This document shows positions 7,388 through 17,900 of a DNA stretch of 57,519 nucleotides, piece after piece. The notes under the pieces are model-generated. The model saw nothing but the letters and a program-made list of their open reading frames with translations, searched no databases and was not told the origin of the DNA. Numbering within the stretch: position 1 is the first letter of the stretch; each line of letters starts with the position of its first letter. A program made the position numbers and the translations under genes. The DNA comes from SIAJ01 sp036266155 (GTDB lineage Bacteria > Planctomycetota > Planctomycetia > Gemmatales > Gemmataceae): the NCBI GenBank assembly GCA_036266155.1, contig DATANR010000324.1:1-57519 (forward strand), written 5' to 3'.

Positions 7388-7818
7388 GGAAGTTCCCTTT
7401 GGGTACGGGCCGAATTGGTCGGCAAGGAAGTGTGCATTAGCGTACCCGGAAACGATCGGCAGGGCAACGCATTCCGGGCCGGGCTGGGCTGGCTGTTACA
7501 GGCCGTTTTCGTGTTTGCTAATGAGATTCCGCCGGCCGGATCTTGCTTGTCGTCGCGCACCGGTCACGGCGCGATGCCTTGCATTTCATTGCAAAAAACT
7601 CGGTGCAACGAATCGGGAGTATGTGGGAGTGGTCAAATCTGGGGGTTCCTGGCGCTAGTATTTTGGGTCGCGATTTTTGGGCGCATCTGATTGCTCCGTA
7701 ATCAGTTCAATGCGGTTTTCGCGGGCAGAGATTGCCAACCCCCTATATGTGTTTGGCAATCTCTGTTGGCAATCTCTCAATTCTTGCGCCGCCGAGGATG
7801 ATGCCGTTGCACCGAAAG
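7388..7818. other. Intergenic region with a small repeat cluster
   Basis: No gene is supported in these 431 bases. At 7727-7764 AGAGATTGCCAA and TTGGCAATCTCT form 12-bp perfect inverted arms, and a further GTTGGCAATCTCT follows at 7765-7777. The hairpin may terminate the minus-strand gene at 7819. The rest should hold the promoter of the gene starting at 7387, but I see no convincing -35/-10 pair. Confidence 0.5.
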
Positions 7819-8307
7819 CTATCCGCCCTTCTTCCCCGCCCCCCAGATGCCGCCGCCGATGACCATGCCGAGCCAGCCGGCACAAGGGACCGTGGGGAAC
7901 ATGCCGGTCACGTTGCCGATGAACAGGAACACGCCGATCACGAAGATGATCGCGCCCAGGCCCATCACAATCACATTGCCGCCGCCGGCCGGGACAGTTT
8001 CGGAGTAGTTGGCGTGCATGGGATGCGCTTGGGCATTGGCGACGATCGTCTGTGCGGCCTCCGCGGAGAACCCGCGTTCGCGCAGGTGCTTTTCGACTTG
8101 CATAGGCAGCAACCCATCTTGAAGCATCTGGCTGGCTTCCTGGCGGATCATCTGCGCCATCAAATCGACAACGACTTCCTTGGCAGCGTCCGCGGTGAGG
8201 CCGCGATCGACGAGTTGAACTTCGACGGCCTCGGCCGTCAGGCCATCGCCGAACTTCCGAACCGCGAAGTCGTAGTCCGCCTGTGTCGGCTGCGAAGAAT
8301 CGGACAT
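7819..8307 (-). CDS. Small membrane protein with repeated helical motifs
   Basis: A 162-aa protein. The first 100 residues contain two or three copies of a helical motif (FGDGLTAEAVEVQLVDRGL, QDGLLPMQVEKHLRERGFSAEAA) resembling short UBA-like or EF-Ts-like hairpins. Residues 118-158 contain two hydrophobic spans (VIVMGLGAIIFVIGVFLF and GWLGMVIGGGIWGAG), so the N-terminal domain is probably cytoplasmic and tethered to the membrane. The ATG at 8307 is used because GGAG lies 7 bases upstream; an earlier in-frame ATG would add 22 poorly conserved-looking residues. I do not recognise a named family. Proteins with this plan are common in planctomycete genomes. Confidence 0.7.
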   Translation of the reverse strand: MSDSSQPTQADYDFAVRKFGDGLTAEAVEVQLVDRGLTADAAKEVVVDLMAQMIRQEASQMLQDGLLPMQVEKHLRERGFSAEAAQTIVANAQAHPMHANYSETVPAGGGNVIVMGLGAIIFVIGVFLFIGNVTGMFPTVPCAGWLGMVIGGGIWGAGKKGG

Positions 8308-8416
8308 GGGCGTACTCCATCGAGGGCTGTGTAAAAGGTGATTGATTGTGAGCGGCGTGCATGGAACAGTCAAATCAATTCGCGCGATTCATCATGCAAT
8401 CGCCGTCTGCCCGTAA

Positions 8417-9631
8417 TCAATGTCCTCGCCGAATATCCGAATGCGGGAAGCGCACCTCGATGCGAAAAACCTTCTTGGTCCGGCAGGTGATCTGCCCCGT
8501 CGTTAGGTCGATCCGTTCTGGCACATCCATCTTGTGCACGTCAACCGAGGCGTGAAAGCCACGCTCGCTAAAAACGTCGATCATCATCTTCAATATCAAC
8601 GGATCGTCGAGGAATTGATCTTCGTTATTGATACGTGCGTTGCCCGACATCGCATGGGCCCGCACGATCGGGATCATTTTCTCTTCGACGAGTTTGACTA
8701 CCTTCTCGAATTTGGCCCGATTGGTCTCGGCGTAGTCCTCGAGTCGTTCAACGAGTTCCTGGCGCGCGTGGACGGCGAGTTGCCGGGCTTCGGGAATATT
8801 GCGGACGAGCGCGAAGACTTCATCGCTCAAGTCCAGCTTGCTTTGGTAGCCGAATTCTTGAACGATGTTCCGTTGAACTTCCGGAAGGTCGCCCTCGGCG
8901 TCGATGAAGTGGAAGTGAAAGATCTTGCGCAGCTTCTCCAATGCCGCGAAGGTTTCCTCCATGAAGGTCTGATAGCGCTTGCGGCACAGGTCCGGATTGA
9001 GGTCGGTTGGCCGCTCTTCAAGCAGTTTGCCCACGCCCGTTTCGCGGACGCGCTGGTTGTATTCCTGAATCTCCCGGCCACGCTTGAGTTGGCGTTGCAC
9101 GCTGACGTCACCGCTCACATAGAGCAGGGCGATGCGAAATGATGGCTTGCGAAAATGTTGTGCGAGCGGCGTGCCCTGATAGGCAGCGTGCAGTTCGAGC
9201 ATCCGTCGATAGAAGAGTTGCAAGCACTCGCCCTGAACGGACGTTCGCGGGAAACCGTCGACGATCACGCCATCGTGGTATTCGGGCTTGAGCAATTCTT
9301 GAAACAACAGGCTAATGACTTCGCGGTCGCCGACCATCTTGCCGGCATTCTTGATGGCCACCGCTTGCGGACTGCTGAGCAGGCCGCTGATGACGATCGG
9401 CGGCGCCGTGATGTCGCGCGTCTTGGTAATGAACGGCGTGTTCGTGCCCTTGCCGGCGCCGGGTGCGCCGCCGAGCCAGATGAACTCACGCGGAAAGCGC
9501 AGGTTGTCGCGGCCATACTTCTCGAGCACGTCGTCCCAGACGGCGGAGAAGATCAGTTGAGCGTCCTTGACCTCCAGACCAGGATCCGGCTCGGGGCGAA
9601 GATCGTCCGGATTGAGGAGAGGGTGACCCAT
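8417..9631 (-). CDS. Adenylate kinase-like nucleoside monophosphate kinase with a C-terminal extension
   Basis: A 404-aa protein, about twice the length of ordinary adenylate kinase. The P-loop GGAPGAGKGT is at residues 54-63 and the NMP-binding motif DGFPRT at 125-130, both intact, followed by QLKRGRE in the lid region. This supports phosphoryl transfer between ATP and a nucleoside monophosphate. After about residue 240 an unfamiliar helical extension (ARQELVERLEDYAETNRAKFEKV) leads to a domain ending in ITCRTKKVFRIEVRFP. The start at 9631 has GGAG 6 bases upstream; an earlier in-frame ATG would add 14 residues. The extension could make it a specialised kinase rather than the housekeeping Adk; the substrate is not determined. 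Confidence 0.8.
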   Translation of the reverse strand: MGHPLLNPDDLRPEPDPGLEVKDAQLIFSAVWDDVLEKYGRDNLRFPREFIWLGGAPGAGKGTNTPFITKTRDITAPPIVISGLLSSPQAVAIKNAGKMVGDREVISLLFQELLKPEYHDGVIVDGFPRTSVQGECLQLFYRRMLELHAAYQGTPLAQHFRKPSFRIALLYVSGDVSVQRQLKRGREIQEYNQRVRETGVGKLLEERPTDLNPDLCRKRYQTFMEETFAALEKLRKIFHFHFIDAEGDLPEVQRNIVQEFGYQSKLDLSDEVFALVRNIPEARQLAVHARQELVERLEDYAETNRAKFEKVVKLVEEKMIPIVRAHAMSGNARINNEDQFLDDPLILKMMIDVFSERGFHASVDVHKMDVPERIDLTTGQITCRTKKVFRIEVRFPHSDIRRGH

Positions 9632-9720
9632 GAGGTCTCCGGAATGCAGGCGCACGGCAGGCGACTTGAGCATTCTCGTCGGCCGGAGCAGAAGTGCAAG
9701 GTTCGACGCCTGAACGAAAG

Positions 9721-9747
9721 AGGGCCGACGTCAACGACGTCGGCCCT
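9721..9747 (-). terminator. Hairpin terminator of the Gly/Pro-rich gene
   Basis: AGGGCCGACGTC and GACGTCGGCCCT form a perfect 12-bp stem with a 3-base loop, 25 bases after the stop at 9772. Read on the minus strand it is followed by CTTTCGTT, a weak U-tract. It lies between two minus-strand genes and probably ends transcription of the upstream one. Confidence 0.6.
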
Positions 9748-9771
9748 GATCGAATTGGCACTCGTCGCGTG

Positions 9772-10557
9772 TTAGCGACGACGGGGGCCGTTCATGTCCC
9801 TCTTGAGCTGCTCCAATTCACTGATGATCTTGTCTAGGCGACGAGCGAAGTCGTCGGATCCACCCGAATTCGGGCCGCGACCGGGCTCGCCGCCCTGACG
9901 CGGCAGGTTGCCTGGGCCGAAGCGGGCTGGGCCAGGAGGAAACGCGTTCATGCCGCGCATGCCGGGCTCAGGCCGCCCGCCATCCGGACCACGACCGAAG
10001 CCGCCACCAAAGGCCGGCCCCGGTCGTCCACCATCCGGGCCACCACGCCGGTCTGCCGTCGCCGGACCTCGACCACCTTGCGGCCCGTCCGGTCCACGAC
10101 CAACACCTTGACCCGGACGTCCGCCGCCCGGTCCCATCGGCCCGTGACCCGCATCGGGCCCGCCCGCCTGACGTCGGCCTGTTTCCGCGTTGCCGCCTTC
10201 ACGTCGAGCTGGACCTTGCGCTTGCTGAGCCTTCGCGAGCTTCGCTTCCAAATCGTTTAGCCGAGCGGTCAGTTGTTCAAGCACATTCATGAGTCGTGCC
10301 TGATCGAACCCGCCTGGTTGGCCGCCCGGTTGCCCACCGCCTCGAGGACCAGCGCCGGGGCCGCCAGGTTGGCCGTCCGGTCGGCCTCCACCACCCCGTG
10401 GGCCGCCGCCGGGTCCGCCCTGTCCACCGACGTTTGGACCTTTTGGACCGCCGCCAGGACCACCCGGTGGGGGTCCATCTGGCCCAGGTTGAGCCAGGCT
10501 CGTGGCAGCCACGGCGAGGCCGATCGCCACGCTGGCCGCGTACATCAATCGTCGCAT
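9772..10557 (-). CDS. Secreted Gly/Pro/Arg-rich low-complexity protein
   Basis: A 261-aa protein with a signal peptide (MRRLMYAASVAIGLAVAATSLAQ). Most of the mature part is Gly, Pro, Arg and Asp low-complexity sequence (blocks such as GPDGGRPGP and GGPGGGPKG). Two short predicted helices interrupt it, RLMNVLEQLTARLNDLEAKLAKA around residues 88-110 and DDFARRLDKIISELEQLKRDM at the C-terminus. The helices look like coiled-coil assembly segments joined by a flexible linker. The ATG at 10557 has GAGGAG 7 bases upstream. It is not recognisable as an enzyme and may be an envelope structural or nucleic-acid-binding protein, but there is no direct evidence. Confidence 0.65.
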   Translation of the reverse strand: MRRLMYAASVAIGLAVAATSLAQPGPDGPPPGGPGGGPKGPNVGGQGGPGGGPRGGGGRPDGQPGGPGAGPRGGGQPGGQPGGFDQARLMNVLEQLTARLNDLEAKLAKAQQAQGPARREGGNAETGRRQAGGPDAGHGPMGPGGGRPGQGVGRGPDGPQGGRGPATADRRGGPDGGRPGPAFGGGFGRGPDGGRPEPGMRGMNAFPPGPARFGPGNLPRQGGEPGRGPNSGGSDDFARRLDKIISELEQLKRDMNGPRRR

Positions 10558-10866
10558 CGATAACTCCTCAAGTGGGTGTGCCCGAGTTCGTTTTCGATCC
10601 ACCGGGCGGACACGTCTATCGTGATGATCGGACCTGGCTGATTAAGAGCCGCTGAGTCTGAACAACCAGTACCGAGGCCGGAGAGGCCACCCCACCATTC
10701 AGTAACCGTCGGGGCCGACCTTCCGCCGCGTGAATCGAGAATTTCTGATCGCCGCGCGGCACGATGGTCCATCGAGTTCTCCGCCAAGCCGCCGTTTTCA
10801 CTTGCATTGAGGTATGTTTGCAAGCGACAATCCCCATACCTGCCGCGCACTCTCCGCAAGAACCTC
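10558..10866. other. Divergent intergenic region
   Basis: These 309 bases separate the minus-strand Gly/Pro-rich gene from the plus-strand sigma factor and should contain both promoters. I see no gene, no strong hairpin and no clear consensus promoter. An in-frame ATG at 10807 could extend the sigma factor by 20 residues, but the sequence there is not family-like. Confidence 0.4.
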
Positions 10867-11433
10867 ATGACGAATTGGATAGGTCGGGTCCGGGAGCAAG
10901 AATCGGGCTTTGAACGCGAAGTCGTCGATCGCTATACCCAAGGCCTGCTTGAACTCGCTCGCCGCCGATTGCCCCGGCAGATTAAACCCCGGCTCGACCC
11001 GGAGGACGTGCTCCAGTCGGTCTACCGGTCCTTTTTCCGCAGACTGGCCGACGGCGAGTTTCAATTTGACGGGCCGGACGATCTCTGGCGTCTGCTCGCC
11101 ACCATCACGTTTCGCAAAGTCTCGAACGCACGCAAGTTTCACTTGCGCGCTCGCCGCGACGCTCGCCGCGAGCACCCGTGGCCGGAACAAGCGACTGATG
11201 TCGAGCCGACCGAACTCGTCGTTCAGGAGGACGACGTTGACGTGTTGTGGGAAGCGCTCGATGAACTCGTTCACGGGCTGCCCGACCGGTGCCGCGATAT
11301 TCTGGTGCTACGGCTCGAGGGTCATCCCATTGCCGCGATCGCCGACAAGGTCGGCCGGTCGCAGCGGACCGTGCTGCGCGTCCTTGCCGGCGTGGTGGCA
11401 TCGGCGAACCGCTCGGCGGAGTCGCCATCGTGA
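10867..11433 (+). CDS. ECF-type RNA polymerase sigma factor (planctomycete class)
   Basis: A 188-aa protein with the two ECF sigma domains. Region 2 contains LDPEDVLQSVYRSFFRR around residues 43-58, which interacts with core polymerase and the -10 element. Region 4 is an HTH with LPDRCRDILVLRLEGHPIAAI and VGRSQRTVLRVL near the C-terminus, which contacts the -35. The DxxQSVYRSFF form is characteristic of planctomycete ECF groups that sit next to Ser/Thr kinases. The stop codon overlaps the GTG start of the kinase gene, so the two are translationally coupled. The kinase may regulate the factor; no anti-sigma gene is adjacent. The ATG at 10867 is chosen from the family N-terminus; its ribosome-binding site is weak. 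Confidence 0.85.
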   Translation: MTNWIGRVREQESGFEREVVDRYTQGLLELARRRLPRQIKPRLDPEDVLQSVYRSFFRRLADGEFQFDGPDDLWRLLATITFRKVSNARKFHLRARRDARREHPWPEQATDVEPTELVVQEDDVDVLWEALDELVHGLPDRCRDILVLRLEGHPIAAIADKVGRSQRTVLRVLAGVVASANRSAESPS

Positions 11434-14400
11434 TCTCAAGCAAGTCTCACGTTTCGGGCGATTCGTGGCGCCGGCGCGAAGCGACCTATGATCGCTTCGA
11501 ACAGGAGTGGCTCACCAAAGGTGAAGCCCGCATCGAAGAACATTTGCCGCCGGACGACGATCCCGATCGGCCGGCCGTGCTGAGCGAGTTGGTCCGGATC
11601 GAGATCGAATTGCGGCGCGCCCGCGGCGAAGCGGTTCACCATGAAGACTACCGCGGTCGGTTCCCCACGTTGCCGTCTGGGTTCCCGGCGAACGACACCC
11701 GGCTCGGCCGCTATGAACTCTTTGAACGGCTCGGCCGCGGCGGGTTCGCGGCCGTGTTTCGTGCGCATGATTCCGAACTGGCACGCGACGTCGCCGTCAA
11801 AGTCCCTGCCGAGGACTTGCTGGCGGACCCCGAAGTGCGATCGCGGATCGCGCGCGAGGCGCGCAGCGCCGCGCAATTGCGGCACCCCGGCATTGTGCCG
11901 CTCCACGAGGTTGGTCAGGACGGGGCCAAGGTCTGGCTCGTGTACGAGTACGTGCCCGGTCCGACGCTGGCGGCGCTGCTCCGCCAAACCCGCCCGGCCC
12001 CGCGGCAGTCGGCGTTGTGGATCGCTCAACTGGCCGAGGCCTTGGATTACGCGCATCGGGCCGGAATTATCCATCGCGATCTGAAGCCGGCCAACGTCAT
12101 CATGCGTGCCGGCGCCGAGCCGGTCTTGACCGACTTTGGCCTCGCGCTGCACACGGAGGACATCGCCCGGCTGACCCGGTCCGGCGACGTGATCGGGACC
12201 CCGGCCTACATGTCGCCGGAACAGGCCAGCGGCCGCGGGTATGCGGTCGACGGCCGGAGCGACATCTACAGCCTGGGCGCGATGCTATACGAAATGCTCA
12301 CCGGCCAGCTTCCCTTCCGGGCCAGCACCCCCGCCGTTCTGCATCAAGTCATTCATGACGAGCCGACGCCGCTGCGGACCATCCGCACCGACGTTCCACT
12401 CGATCTGGAAACGATCTGCTTGAAGGCGATGGCGAAGGATCCGGTCCATCGCTATGCAACCGCCGGGCAATTCGCTGACGATCTGAAACGGTATCTGAAC
12501 CATCAGCCGATTCGGGCCCGCCGGATCGGGCCGCTGGGCCAGCTCAAGCGCTGGGTGCGCCGGAACCCGTCGCTGGCCGGCACGTTGAGTGTCGCCCTCA
12601 TTGTCATCATTGCGGTTGCCGGATTCAGCTATTGGCGCGTGAGCGGCGAGCGCGACCGCTACCGGCTGGAGCGCGATCGCGCCCAGGCGCTCGCGGCCAA
12701 TCTGGCGCTCGACCGTGGACTTAGCCTGTGCGAACAAGGCGAAGTCGGCCCGGGGTTGTTGTGGATGGTGCGCAGCCTGGAACTAAGCCCTACGACGACG
12801 CCAGACCACGAACGGGTGGCGCGTCTGAACTTTGCGGCCTGGGCGGCGGAGATGCCCGAGTGCATCCAGGTGCTGCCGCATCCCAGTGACATCCGCGCGA
12901 TCGCATTCGACCCGGCCGACGGGTCGCTACTGACTGCCGGAGCGGACGCCCGTCTCGTGCGGTGGAACCCGTCGACCGGCAGGTCCACAGTGCTGCTCGC
13001 GAGCGAGAGAACGGAGTTCTATGCACTAGCGCTCTCGGCAGATGGGTCGACGATCGCCGTCGGCAATTACGGGAACGGGCGGGGAACCCTGATTCTCCGA
13101 CGGGGCGCTCCGCCTGAGTCGGCGACGACTCTCCGGGAGCCCAACCATGTCACCGCCCTCGCCCACCACCCGACGCGACCGCTGATTCTCGTCGGCAACA
13201 CGTCGAGCACGGCCCAGTTGCTGAGCACGACCGACGGCCGGCCCGCGGGCGCGGACATTGTGCATGGTGGACGAGTCGAGTGCGTCGCGTTCAGCCCGGA
13301 CGGCAAGTCGTTTGTCACTGGCAGCCGTGACCAAACGGTCCGTTTGATGGAGTTGGAATCGGGGCGCACGGTTGCCACCCTGGAGCATCCGGGTGTGGTC
13401 ACGGGTGTGACATTCAGCCCGGACAGTCGAGTTGTTGCCACCGCCAGCGAGGACAATCACGTGCGGCTGTGGGACGCCAACACGGGCAAGCTCCTTTTCC
13501 GGCTTGTGCACCACGGCGGCGTCCACGCGGTCGCGTTCAGTCCGGATGGGCGCTGTCTGCTGACCGGCAGCCGCGACCGCCAAGCCCGGCTTTGGGACGT
13601 GCGGACCGGTGCGCTCGCCTTCATGCCGATCCAGCACGCCAACCACGTCGCGGCCGTCGCGTTCGCTCCGGACGGCGGCACATTTGCCACAGCCAGCGAG
13701 GACCACTTGGTGCGCATCTGGCGACGTCCGCAAACGACAGCGGCCGGGGAACCGCTGATTCATGCCGGCACGGTCTGGGCGGTCGCCTACTCACCCGATG
13801 GTAAGTTGGTCCTGACCGGCAGTGGCGAGCGCGGGAAGTCGGGCGAGGCCGTCTTCTGGGACGCAATGTCCCGGTCGCGCGCCGGATCCGGGTTGCCGCA
13901 CGACGACGCCGTCAGCCATGTGGCCTTCAACGATGACGGCGGATTATTTCTTACGGGCACCTATACGGGCAAAGTCCGGCTGTGGGACTCCGCCACGCGC
14001 GCGCCCCGGGGTGAGCCAATTGTCCGCGACGGAATGCTTGCAGCCGCTGTCTTCGTTCCGAACGGACAGACGTTGGCTCTCAGCTGGGGGGTAGCGCATG
14101 GCGATCGAAGTGTCATCTTCTTCGATCGGAATACGGGTCAGCCAACCGGCACCAAGCTGGAGAGTTCACACGTTACCCGGACGGTCGCCTTCAGCCGCGA
14201 CGGCCGGCTCGTCCTGACCGGCGGCTACGATCGTATGGCCCGATTGTGGGACGTGGCGACCGGCAACCGCATCGGTGACTCCCTCAAGCACTTTGGCTCT
14301 GTCGGGGCCTCCGATCTAACTGCGGACGGCAAGTTGGCAGTCACTGGCACGGATGACAACTGGGGTCAGATCTGGCTTCGCGACGGCGACGAATTCCGGC

Positions 14401-14780
14401 CCGGCCCCCGGCTACCACATCGGGGGACGGTTCGCGCCGTGGCCTTTAGTCCCTCCACCGACCTCGTCCTTACTGGAAGCTGGGACAAGACGGCCCATTT
14501 GTGGGACACGGCGACAGGGCGGCCGATCGGGCCGCCGTTAAGACATTCCGGTGAAATCGAATCCGTCGCCTTTCATCCTGACGGCCGGACCTGCGCGAGT
14601 GGGGGTTGGGACCGAACCGCCCGCTTCTGGCGGGTCCCGATGCCTGCGGCCGGATCAATTGAGGAACTCCGGCGCACGGCGGAAGTTCTATCTGCTCAAC
14701 AACTTGGGTCTGGCGACAGTCCCCGGCTACTCGAATCGGCCGATTGGCTCGAGCGTTTTCGGCAATTGCACTCGCCGTGA
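11430..14780 (+). CDS. Transmembrane Ser/Thr protein kinase with WD40 repeats
   Basis: A 1116-aa protein. Residues 94-355 are a Hanks-type kinase with glycine loop LGRGGFAAVF, the VAVK lysine at 124, HRDLKPAN at 215-222, DFG at 235-237 and the GTPAYMSPEQ activation segment at 256-265; every catalytic residue is present. One membrane span (SLAGTLSVALIVIIAVAGFSYW, about 381-402) follows. The rest is a WD40 propeller with about a dozen repeats of the type VAFSPDGKSFVTGSRDQTVRLME. The kinase should therefore face the cytoplasm with the propeller outside. The GTG start at 11430 overlaps the TGA of the ECF sigma gene and has GGAG 8 bases upstream. The pair is a likely signalling module in which the propeller senses and the sigma factor responds. 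Confidence 0.9.
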   Translation: MISSKSHVSGDSWRRREATYDRFEQEWLTKGEARIEEHLPPDDDPDRPAVLSELVRIEIELRRARGEAVHHEDYRGRFPTLPSGFPANDTRLGRYELFERLGRGGFAAVFRAHDSELARDVAVKVPAEDLLADPEVRSRIAREARSAAQLRHPGIVPLHEVGQDGAKVWLVYEYVPGPTLAALLRQTRPAPRQSALWIAQLAEALDYAHRAGIIHRDLKPANVIMRAGAEPVLTDFGLALHTEDIARLTRSGDVIGTPAYMSPEQASGRGYAVDGRSDIYSLGAMLYEMLTGQLPFRASTPAVLHQVIHDEPTPLRTIRTDVPLDLETICLKAMAKDPVHRYATAGQFADDLKRYLNHQPIRARRIGPLGQLKRWVRRNPSLAGTLSVALIVIIAVAGFSYWRVSGERDRYRLERDRAQALAANLALDRGLSLCEQGEVGPGLLWMVRSLELSPTTTPDHERVARLNFAAWAAEMPECIQVLPHPSDIRAIAFDPADGSLLTAGADARLVRWNPSTGRSTVLLASERTEFYALALSADGSTIAVGNYGNGRGTLILRRGAPPESATTLREPNHVTALAHHPTRPLILVGNTSSTAQLLSTTDGRPAGADIVHGGRVECVAFSPDGKSFVTGSRDQTVRLMELESGRTVATLEHPGVVTGVTFSPDSRVVATASEDNHVRLWDANTGKLLFRLVHHGGVHAVAFSPDGRCLLTGSRDRQARLWDVRTGALAFMPIQHANHVAAVAFAPDGGTFATASEDHLVRIWRRPQTTAAGEPLIHAGTVWAVAYSPDGKLVLTGSGERGKSGEAVFWDAMSRSRAGSGLPHDDAVSHVAFNDDGGLFLTGTYTGKVRLWDSATRAPRGEPIVRDGMLAAAVFVPNGQTLALSWGVAHGDRSVIFFDRNTGQPTGTKLESSHVTRTVAFSRDGRLVLTGGYDRMARLWDVATGNRIGDSLKHFGSVGASDLTADGKLAVTGTDDNWGQIWLRDGDEFRPGPRLPHRGTVRAVAFSPSTDLVLTGSWDKTAHLWDTATGRPIGPPLRHSGEIESVAFHPDGRTCASGGWDRTARFWRVPMPAAGSIEELRRTAEVLSAQQLGSGDSPRLLESADWLERFRQLHSP

Positions 14781-14901
14781 CCCGTGCTCTTTTCGACATA
14801 TTTGCCAAATTCCATGTCACTTCGCATCGCGCCGCGTTGATGCACTTAATAGAGGGCGCCATGCCCTCTTGCCCGCCTTCCGACCACTCGCACAGGTCCT
14901 C

Positions 14902-17900
14902 ATGAAATCCTCCCTTCGACCCACCCGCCCCATTCCGGCATTCCGCGCGCTGCCGACCCGCTCCGTTCGTGCGAAGACCCGTCGCGTGCGGCTGGGGCTG
15001 GAGGGGTTCGAGAACCGGATCACGCCGACGCTGACCTACACCATCACCACGGCAGCCTACAACAACGACGGCAGCAAGCTGGCGTTCGACGGCGATGGCA
15101 ACGCGTACAACACGGACCACTCGCCGCTGTCGTTCGAGCAGGCCCTCGGCGCCATCAATACCTTCGACCTCAACAACGGGGTCTTTTTCCATCCGGGCCC
15201 CAGCGTCATCAACTTCAACATTCCCGGAGCGGGCGTCCATCGCATCGAAACGCACGGGTACAAGACATTTGGCTTTGGTCAGGACGACACGACGCTGGAC
15301 GGCTTCTCGCAACCCGGCGCAAAGCCGAACACCGCGCCGCTGGGGTCGCCGATCAATGCGAAGATCCTGATCGAATTCGACATCCGCTGCGAGCTCACCT
15401 GCTCCAACAACACCGTCCGCGGCATGTCCCTGCGCGGCATCGACTTGGCTGGCAATACGTTTTTCAGTCGCGACTCGCTCAACAATCACATTGAAGGCAA
15501 CTTCCTGGGCGTCCACGCCGACGGCAAGACGTCGTGGGGGGATGCCCAGGAAGGCGTCTATATCGGAAAGGGTGCGCCGAGCACCTGGGTCGGCGGCGGC
15601 CTGCCGTCCCTGGTGAACCTCGTCGCCGGGCACACGGGCATCGACCCGCAATTCGGCTCGGTCGCCAACGGCATCTTCATCGACGGCAGCCACAACAACG
15701 TGATCGTCGGCAATTACATCGGCACGGACAAGACCGGGTCGCATCACGCGGGTAATACGCTCAACGGCATTCGCATCGCCAGTTCACCCGCCGACCACAA
15801 CCTGATCAACGAAAACATCATTGGCTTCAACGGCGAGTACGGAGTGCGTGTCGACAACGGGTTCGACAACAGCTTCACTACCAACTCCATGTTCTCGAAC
15901 GACAAAGGCGGCATCTTCCTGGCCGCCGGCACGAACAACGACGCTCCGGCCCCCGTGCTGACCAGTCTCGATGGATCGACCGTCACCGGCTCGCTGGCCG
16001 GGGCATCGGCCGCCAATCCGTATACGGTTGAGTTCTTTACCAGCACCGGCAAAGACGCCGCCGGGACGTACGAGGGGAAGAAGTCGCTCTTGTTGGTGCA
16101 AGTGACGAGCGACCCATTTACGGTGGACGTGCCTGGAGCGACTGGTTTCATCACGGCGACCGCGACCGACGCGAACGACAACACGTCGGTATTCTCGAAC
16201 GCTCTCAACGCCGGGGCCCCGGTGGGCGACGTCAAATTGGGAGTGGACCCGAATATCCCCACGTCGCTGCTCCAGGGGAATCGGCCTGGGTTAAAGTGCG
16301 CGTCCAGAATGACAGCGCTGACGATCTTTCCGCCGCCGCTGGCACGGAGCTAATCAATGCCTATACCGGGCCGGATAAGGCGCACTTGCTCGGCCAGTAC
16401 GTAGTGCCGGCGGGAAAGATCGAGAAGCTCAAACATGGCACGGGACGGACATACAAGATCTCATTCGACTTCCCGGCGATCGGGGACGCTAACGAGATCG
16501 CGCCGGGCACGTATGGGTATTACGTCGAGCTGGACCCGGTCTGGAAGGGGAGGGTGGGGGCCAGCGGCGAACCGTTGCAATTCGTCGACCAGTTCGGGAA
16601 TGTCGGCGATCGCAAGGACGTGACGGCGACCGTCCGGGGAAGCAGCTCGATCCCCGGCGCGACTGTAGCCGCGGGTGGGACGATCAAGTTGTCACTCAAG
16701 GGCGGAGGAACCGGGACCGTCACGGTGAATGGCGGGGAAACCGACGTTTCGCTGACCGGAACCACGGCCGCCACCGAGGTGACGGTCGAGGACCCGAAGG
16801 TGACCGGGAAAATCCACAACCTGTCGGCCAACACTCCGGTCAAGAAAATCGACATGCCGAACGTGGACTTCACCGGCACCGTGAGCTTCACCGCCGGTTT
16901 GGGCGGGTTGGTAGCCCACGACCTGGGCGGGACCGCGACACCGGCCACGATTACCATCGGCAAGGCAGACCCCAAGCCGGTCCCGGTTGCGTTCGCGGTC
17001 CACAAAATCAACAACGTGAACATCAGTGTCGACGACGGGGTGGCGTTCCTGGGGACGGGTGAGTGGACTGATTCCGACCCGGCCACCTTGGACATGCTGA
17101 CCGCCCCGTTCGTCGACCAACTCCTGGTTAAGAAGGCCGACGACGCCTCGACCACCGGAGGGATGCAGGCCGCTTTGAAGCTCCAGGGCCCGGCCTTGAC
17201 CAACAAAAAGTTCGCCTTGAACAAGGCCGACATCGACGGTTCGGCAAAAGGCGCCTGGGACCTGGGGGCCGGGGGAGCCAAAGAGATTAAGGTCCACGAC
17301 GGCAGTGAATGGCAAGTGACCACAACCGGACCAGTGAATGAACTCACGGTTGCCGACTCCTGGAACAACAGCCTAGCGGGCCCAATGCTCGAGGCGAAGT
17401 CGGTAGGGGAACTTGTCGTGGGCGGACCCGCTCAAATGGGCACGCTCAAGGGACCGGAAATCAAGGTGACCGGCGCGGCAGATGGCGTGGCCATCCGCAA
17501 GCTGGAAACAGCGTTCTTGAATCTCGATAAGCTGACCGCCCCGGCCGGCGGGATTGGCAAGCTGTCGACTTTCCAGGGCCTCGGTTTCACCTCCGGCGGC
17601 AACATCGCGATCACGGCCCAGTGGGCGGACACGATCGAAGAAAAGAAGACTTCCTTCAGCACTCCGTCTCTGCTTGCCGCCGACGTGCAACTGACCAAGA
17701 CCAAGGGGACGTCCGACACGAGCCTGCGGAAACTTGATTTCGGCCGTTTGATCGGGTCACTCTCCGCGTTCGGCGACGTCGATGAGATTTCGGCCAGCGA
17801 TGACGCCCATGGCTGGTCCTTGACGGGCGGACAAGACGCCGGCTCGCCGGGCTGCCTCGTGACTGACTTGCACGTCACAAACGCCAACGGATCAATCAAA

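Noticed and set aside
5933..7690. Plus-strand frame of 585 codons
   Set aside because: It is antisense to the NHL-like gene and its charged coiled coil, giving leucine runs; no credible domain.
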